Source of the DNA: an uncultured Eubacteriales bacterium
GTDB lineage: Bacteria > Bacillota > Clostridia > Lachnospirales > Bianqueaceae
Assembly: GCA_902493345.1 (NCBI GenBank)
Contig: CABUPM010000024.1
Location: 1-26,063 of the forward strand
Reading direction: 5' to 3'
Length of the DNA stretch: 26,063 nucleotides
In this document: positions 23,017-26,063 of the stretch, one piece after another
Layout: each line of letters begins with the position of its first letter
Numbering within the stretch: the first letter of the stretch is position 1
Notes under the pieces: model-generated
The model's database searches: none
What the model was told of the DNA's origin: nothing
What the model saw: only the letters and a program-made list of their open reading frames with translations
Translations under genes and position numbers: made by a program

Positions 23017-24195
23017 ATGAATGAAATGCAGTTAAAATACGGTTGCAACCCGAATCAGAAACCTTCCCGCATCTTTATGGAGGACGGCAGTGATCTGCCG
23101 ATCCAGGTTCTCTCCGGCCGTCCCGGCTATATCAACCTGTTAGACGCCTTAAACGGCTGGCAGCTGGTGTCCGAACTCAAGGCCGTCAGCGGTCTGCCCG
23201 CGGCGACCTCCTTCAAACATGTTTCTCCTGCCGGAGCCGCTGTCGGCTTGCCCCTGACCGATACGCTGCGCAAGATCTATTGGGTAGACGATGTCAAGAC
23301 CTTCTCTCCGCTCTCCTGCGCATATGCCCGTGCCCGTGGCGCTGACCGTATGTCCTCCTTCGGCGATTTTATCGCTCTATCGGATGTCTGCGATGTCCCG
23401 ACCGCCCGCCTGATCAAACGCGAGGTATCGGACGGCGTGATCGCTCCCGGATATGAGCCCAGAGCCCTGGAGCTGCTGCGTCAGAAGAAAAACGGCGCCT
23501 ACTGTGTTCTCCAGATTGATCCGACATATAAGCCCGCGCCGCTGGAGCGCAAGCAGGTCTACGGCATCACCTTTGAGCAGGGACGCAATGAGCTGAAGAT
23601 CGATGAGAACTTCTTCTCCAATATCGTAACGCAGAATAAGGACCTGCCGGATCAGGCCAAGATGGATCTGGCGATCGCCATGATCACGCTGAAGTACACA
23701 CAGTCCAACTCCGTTTGCTATGTCAAGGACGGACAGGCCATCGGCATCGGTGCCGGACAGCAGTCCCGTATCCACTGCACCCGTCTCGCGGGCAGCAAGG
23801 CCGACAACTGGTGGCTGCGCCAGTCCCCGCAGGTTCTGAATCTGCCCTTCAAGGACAAGATCAGCCGTCCGGACCGCGATAATGCCATCGATCTGTATAT
23901 CGGCGATGAATATATGGATCTTCTGGCTGACGGTGTCTGGGAAAATACCTTCACTGAAAAGCCCGCTGTCTTTACCGTGGAAGAGAAGCGTGCCTGGCTG
24001 AACAAGCTGACCGGCGTGGCGCTGGGATCCGATGCCTTCTTCCCGTTTGGCGATAATATCGAACGTGCTTTCAAGAGCGGTGTCCAGTATGTGGCTGAAC
24101 CCGGCGGTTCCGTCCGTGACGACAATGTCATCGCTGCCTGCGATAAGCATAACATGGTAATGGCATTTACCGGCCTGCGTTTGTTCCATCATTAA
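23017..24195 (+). CDS. Stand-alone AICAR formyltransferase
   Basis: A 392-residue protein matching the transformylase part of bifunctional PurH, without the N-terminal MGS-like cyclohydrolase domain. The N-terminus has LKYGCNPNQKPSRIF, matching the RYGxNPxQ signature. Lys67-His68 in SFKHVSPAG correspond to the catalytic Lys-His pair, although the usual KHxNPCG reads KHVSPAG here. Later come NSVCYVKDGQAIGIGAGQQSR and RPDRDNAIDLYIG. It transfers a formyl group from 10-formyl-tetrahydrofolate to AICAR, making FAICAR for the neighbouring cyclohydrolase. AAGGAG precedes the ATG. It is the second gene of the ZTP-controlled unit, so the substrate induces its own consuming enzyme. Confidence 0.94.
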   Translation: MNEMQLKYGCNPNQKPSRIFMEDGSDLPIQVLSGRPGYINLLDALNGWQLVSELKAVSGLPAATSFKHVSPAGAAVGLPLTDTLRKIYWVDDVKTFSPLSCAYARARGADRMSSFGDFIALSDVCDVPTARLIKREVSDGVIAPGYEPRALELLRQKKNGAYCVLQIDPTYKPAPLERKQVYGITFEQGRNELKIDENFFSNIVTQNKDLPDQAKMDLAIAMITLKYTQSNSVCYVKDGQAIGIGAGQQSRIHCTRLAGSKADNWWLRQSPQVLNLPFKDKISRPDRDNAIDLYIGDEYMDLLADGVWENTFTEKPAVFTVEEKRAWLNKLTGVALGSDAFFPFGDNIERAFKSGVQYVAEPGGSVRDDNVIAACDKHNMVMAFTGLRLFHH

Positions 24196-24202
24196 TTTTC
24201 AG

Positions 24203-24232
24203 AGAGGGCTGCCGGATCGGCAGCTCTCTTTC
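24203..24232 (+). terminator. Hairpin after the AICAR formyltransferase gene
   Basis: A 12-bp stem with one G-U pair joins 24203-24214 to 24218-24229 around a GAT loop, with TTTC after it. The T-run is short, so termination may be incomplete. The MATE gene starts 18 bp later without a visible promoter. Confidence 0.7.
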
Positions 24233-24249
24233 TGTCCCCGGAGGATTTC

Positions 24250-25599
24250 ATGAAGAATGACTATCTGGTTCGAAAGAAACCGTTGAACGCATTATTGATC
24301 TTTGCTCTGCCCATCGTGATCGGCAATCTTTTTCAGCAGCTCTATACAATGGCCGACTCCGCCATCGTCGGCCGTTATGTCAGTGAAGGCGCACTGGCTG
24401 CCGTCGGCGCTTCGTACTCTCTGACCAATGTATTTATCTGTATCGCTGTAGGCGGCGGCATGGGCGCTTCCGTTGTTGTCGGCCGATACTATGGCGCGCA
24501 CCGATATACGGATGTCAAGCGGGCTTTTACCACCTCGTTCATTGCCTTCGGAGTCCTGAGTCTCCTCCTGGGCGGTATCGGTCTCCTCTTCAGCCGCCAG
24601 ATCATGATCCTGCTCCAGACTCCAGAGGACGTTCTGGACCAGGCCGCAGAATATCTGAATATCTATTTTCTGGGTCTGCCCTTCTTATTTCTCTACAATA
24701 TCCTCTCCTCCATGTTCAACGCCCTTGGAAAATCCCGGATTCCGCTATATTTCCTGATCTTTTCCTCCGTCTTGAATGTGGCGCTGGATCTTCTTATGGT
24801 CACGGTCTTACAGTGGGGCGTGGCCGGTGTCGCCTGGGCAACGCTGATTGCGCAGGGTCTCTCTGCCGTCCTGTCCTTCCTCTTTTTCATACGGGAGCTC
24901 AAGGCGCTGCACTGCGGAAAAGCCCCCTTATTTGACACTACAGAACTATCGACTATGACCCGGATCGCTCTGCCCTCCATGCTGCAGCAGTCTACCGTCT
25001 CCATCGGCATGATGCTGGTACAGTCCGTCGTCAACAGCTTCGGCTCTCAGGCCCTCGCCGGTTTCTCTGCCGGAATGCGCATCGAATCCCTCTGCATCGT
25101 CCCGATGATCAGTATCGGCAACGCCCTTTCCGCCTATACCGCGCAGAACATCGGCGCCGGACAGTATGACCGGGTTACTTCTGGATATCATATCGCCAAT
25201 CGAATGGTCATCGTCTGCGCCGTTTTCCTCTGCATCGCTCTGGAACTGTTCTACCGTCCCTTCATCACATTTTTCCTGGGAGACAGCGGTACGGCCACAG
25301 CGCTGGAAACCGGTGAAAACTATCTGCGCTTCATCGGCTGGTTCTTCTGTCTGATCGGCTTCAAGATGACCGTAGACAGCCTGCTGCGCGGAGCCGGTGA
25401 TATGAAAATGTTCACCATCGCCAACCTTGTCAATCTCCTGGTCCGCGTCGCTGTCGCTATGATCTTTGCGCCCATCTGGGGCATTGCCATGGTCTGGTAC
25501 GCTGTTCCTATCGGCTGGTTTCTGAACTGGCTGATCTCCTACCGGCAATACCGCACCGGGAAATGGCGCCGCATCTATCAAAAGGGGGATGCTCAATGA
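24250..25599 (+). CDS. MATE-family efflux transporter (second, distinct)
   Basis: A 449-residue, 12-helix MATE protein. The N-terminus PLNALLIFALPIVIGNLFQQLYTMADSAIVGRYV is the classical first-helix segment of the MepA/DinF-like branch. LRGAGDMKMFTIANL marks the second half. It differs clearly from the MATE protein at 2574-3986, so it is not a recent copy. The start has CCGGAGGATTTC upstream. The stop overlaps the next gene's start (ATGA). It follows the purine unit after a weak terminator, and low-level read-through from the ZTP promoter is possible. Substrate unknown. Confidence 0.94.
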   Translation: MKNDYLVRKKPLNALLIFALPIVIGNLFQQLYTMADSAIVGRYVSEGALAAVGASYSLTNVFICIAVGGGMGASVVVGRYYGAHRYTDVKRAFTTSFIAFGVLSLLLGGIGLLFSRQIMILLQTPEDVLDQAAEYLNIYFLGLPFLFLYNILSSMFNALGKSRIPLYFLIFSSVLNVALDLLMVTVLQWGVAGVAWATLIAQGLSAVLSFLFFIRELKALHCGKAPLFDTTELSTMTRIALPSMLQQSTVSIGMMLVQSVVNSFGSQALAGFSAGMRIESLCIVPMISIGNALSAYTAQNIGAGQYDRVTSGYHIANRMVIVCAVFLCIALELFYRPFITFFLGDSGTATALETGENYLRFIGWFFCLIGFKMTVDSLLRGAGDMKMFTIANLVNLLVRVAVAMIFAPIWGIAMVWYAVPIGWFLNWLISYRQYRTGKWRRIYQKGDAQ

Positions 25600-26054
25600 C
25601 TATGAAATTATACGAAGTGCAGGACCGGACACCCCAACTGTCCGCCGACCTTGTATCGCTCTGGGAAGCTTCGGTACGCGCAACGCATCACTTCCTCTCC
25701 GATATAGAGATCAGCCAGATCAAATCATACGTTCCCTCAGCCCTACAGGCTGTAGAACACCTCATCCTCGCTACAACGGACTCTGGGAAACCGGCCGCTT
25801 TTATGGGCATCGAAAATCACCGCCTAGAAATGCTCTTTCTGTCTCCCTCGGAACGCGGGAAAGGGCTTGGGCGGATGCTTTTGGAATACGGTATCCAGCA
25901 CTACGGAGTCTGCGAAGTCACTGTCAATGAACAAAATCCGCAGGCCATCGGATTTTATCAGCACATGGGGTTTCAGACCTATAAGAGAACAGACCATGAC
26001 GAAGAGGGCAATCCATATCCCCTCTTGTATATGAAATTGCCCATAGAAAAATGA
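25596..26054 (+). CDS. GNAT-family N-acetyltransferase (YjaB-like)
   Basis: A 152-residue acetyltransferase. The acetyl-CoA motif ERGKGLGRMLLEY contains the Arg87-Gly-Lys-Gly-Leu-Gly92 turn. The C-terminal NEQNPQAIGFYQHMGFQ (111-127) is the usual motif B. The N-terminal WEASVRATHHFLSDIEI segment resembles the YjaB/YiaC group. The start ATG overlaps the MATE stop, with AAAAGGGGGA upstream, so the two genes are translationally coupled and may share a detoxification role. The substrate is not evident. The gene is complete and ends 9 bp before the window edge. Confidence 0.9.
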   Translation: MTMKLYEVQDRTPQLSADLVSLWEASVRATHHFLSDIEISQIKSYVPSALQAVEHLILATTDSGKPAAFMGIENHRLEMLFLSPSERGKGLGRMLLEYGIQHYGVCEVTVNEQNPQAIGFYQHMGFQTYKRTDHDEEGNPYPLLYMKLPIEK

Positions 26055-26063
26055 GTTGGGGGC

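Noticed and set aside
2574..25599. The two MATE genes as a duplication
   Set aside because: Their sequences differ throughout (different N-termini and motifs), so they belong to separate branches.
1..26063. Mobile elements, phage genes, CRISPR arrays, attachment sites, toxin-antitoxin pairs
   Set aside because: No transposase or integrase motif, no spaced direct repeats, and no terminal inverted repeats with flanking duplications were seen; the region reads as ordinary chromosomal backbone.

Overview
The window looks like chromosomal DNA from an anaerobic Firmicute of class Clostridia, most likely a gut Lachnospiraceae-type organism. The grounds are strong AGGAGG ribosome-binding sites, sigma-A promoters with 17-18 bp spacers, a minimal SufC/SufB pair without sufS/sufU nearby, a PurO-type IMP cyclohydrolase beside a stand-alone AICAR transformylase, AsnA, and an Opp/Dpp transporter linked to cell-wall peptidases. 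The taxonomic call is inference. No insertion sequence, phage gene, CRISPR array, rRNA or tRNA was recognised, and coding density is high.

Layout. (1) 1-565: the 3' part of a terminator from an upstream gene, then a promoter and a GNAT acetyltransferase. (2) 612-5676, minus strand: a run transcribed as sufC, a sufB/D-like gene, a MATE exporter, aminopeptidase C (pepC), a preQ1-type riboswitch and queT. (3) 5935-14676, plus strand: a class A beta-lactamase-like serine hydrolase, then oppA-oppB-oppC-oppD-oppF, an LD-carboxypeptidase and an NlpC/P60 endopeptidase. This set resembles the Bacillus dpp-ykf arrangement for uptake and breakdown of murein peptides. (4) 14683-16931, minus strand: a fluoride riboswitch with its own promoter and terminator, a Kef/NhaP-type antiporter and a PfkB-family sugar-phosphate kinase. 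(5) 16952-19981, minus strand: lysA, a YdcF/SanA-like membrane protein and asnA. (6) 20169-22097, plus strand: an unusual protein joining ankyrin repeats to a GH43 glycosidase, divergent from lysA. (7) 22106-24195, plus strand: a ZTP riboswitch controlling IMP cyclohydrolase and stand-alone AICAR formyltransferase. (8) 24250-26054, plus strand: a second MATE exporter overlapping a second GNAT acetyltransferase.

The most distinctive features are three different small-molecule RNA sensors (preQ1-like, fluoride and ZTP). For each, the adjacent gene fits the ligand: queuosine-precursor uptake, ion export and the AICAR/IMP steps of purine synthesis. The next most interesting are the ankyrin-GH43 fusion, the predicted muropeptide uptake/recycling operon, and a sugar kinase inside a fluoride-controlled operon.

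All gene calls rest on reading translations and motifs by eye. No database search was run.
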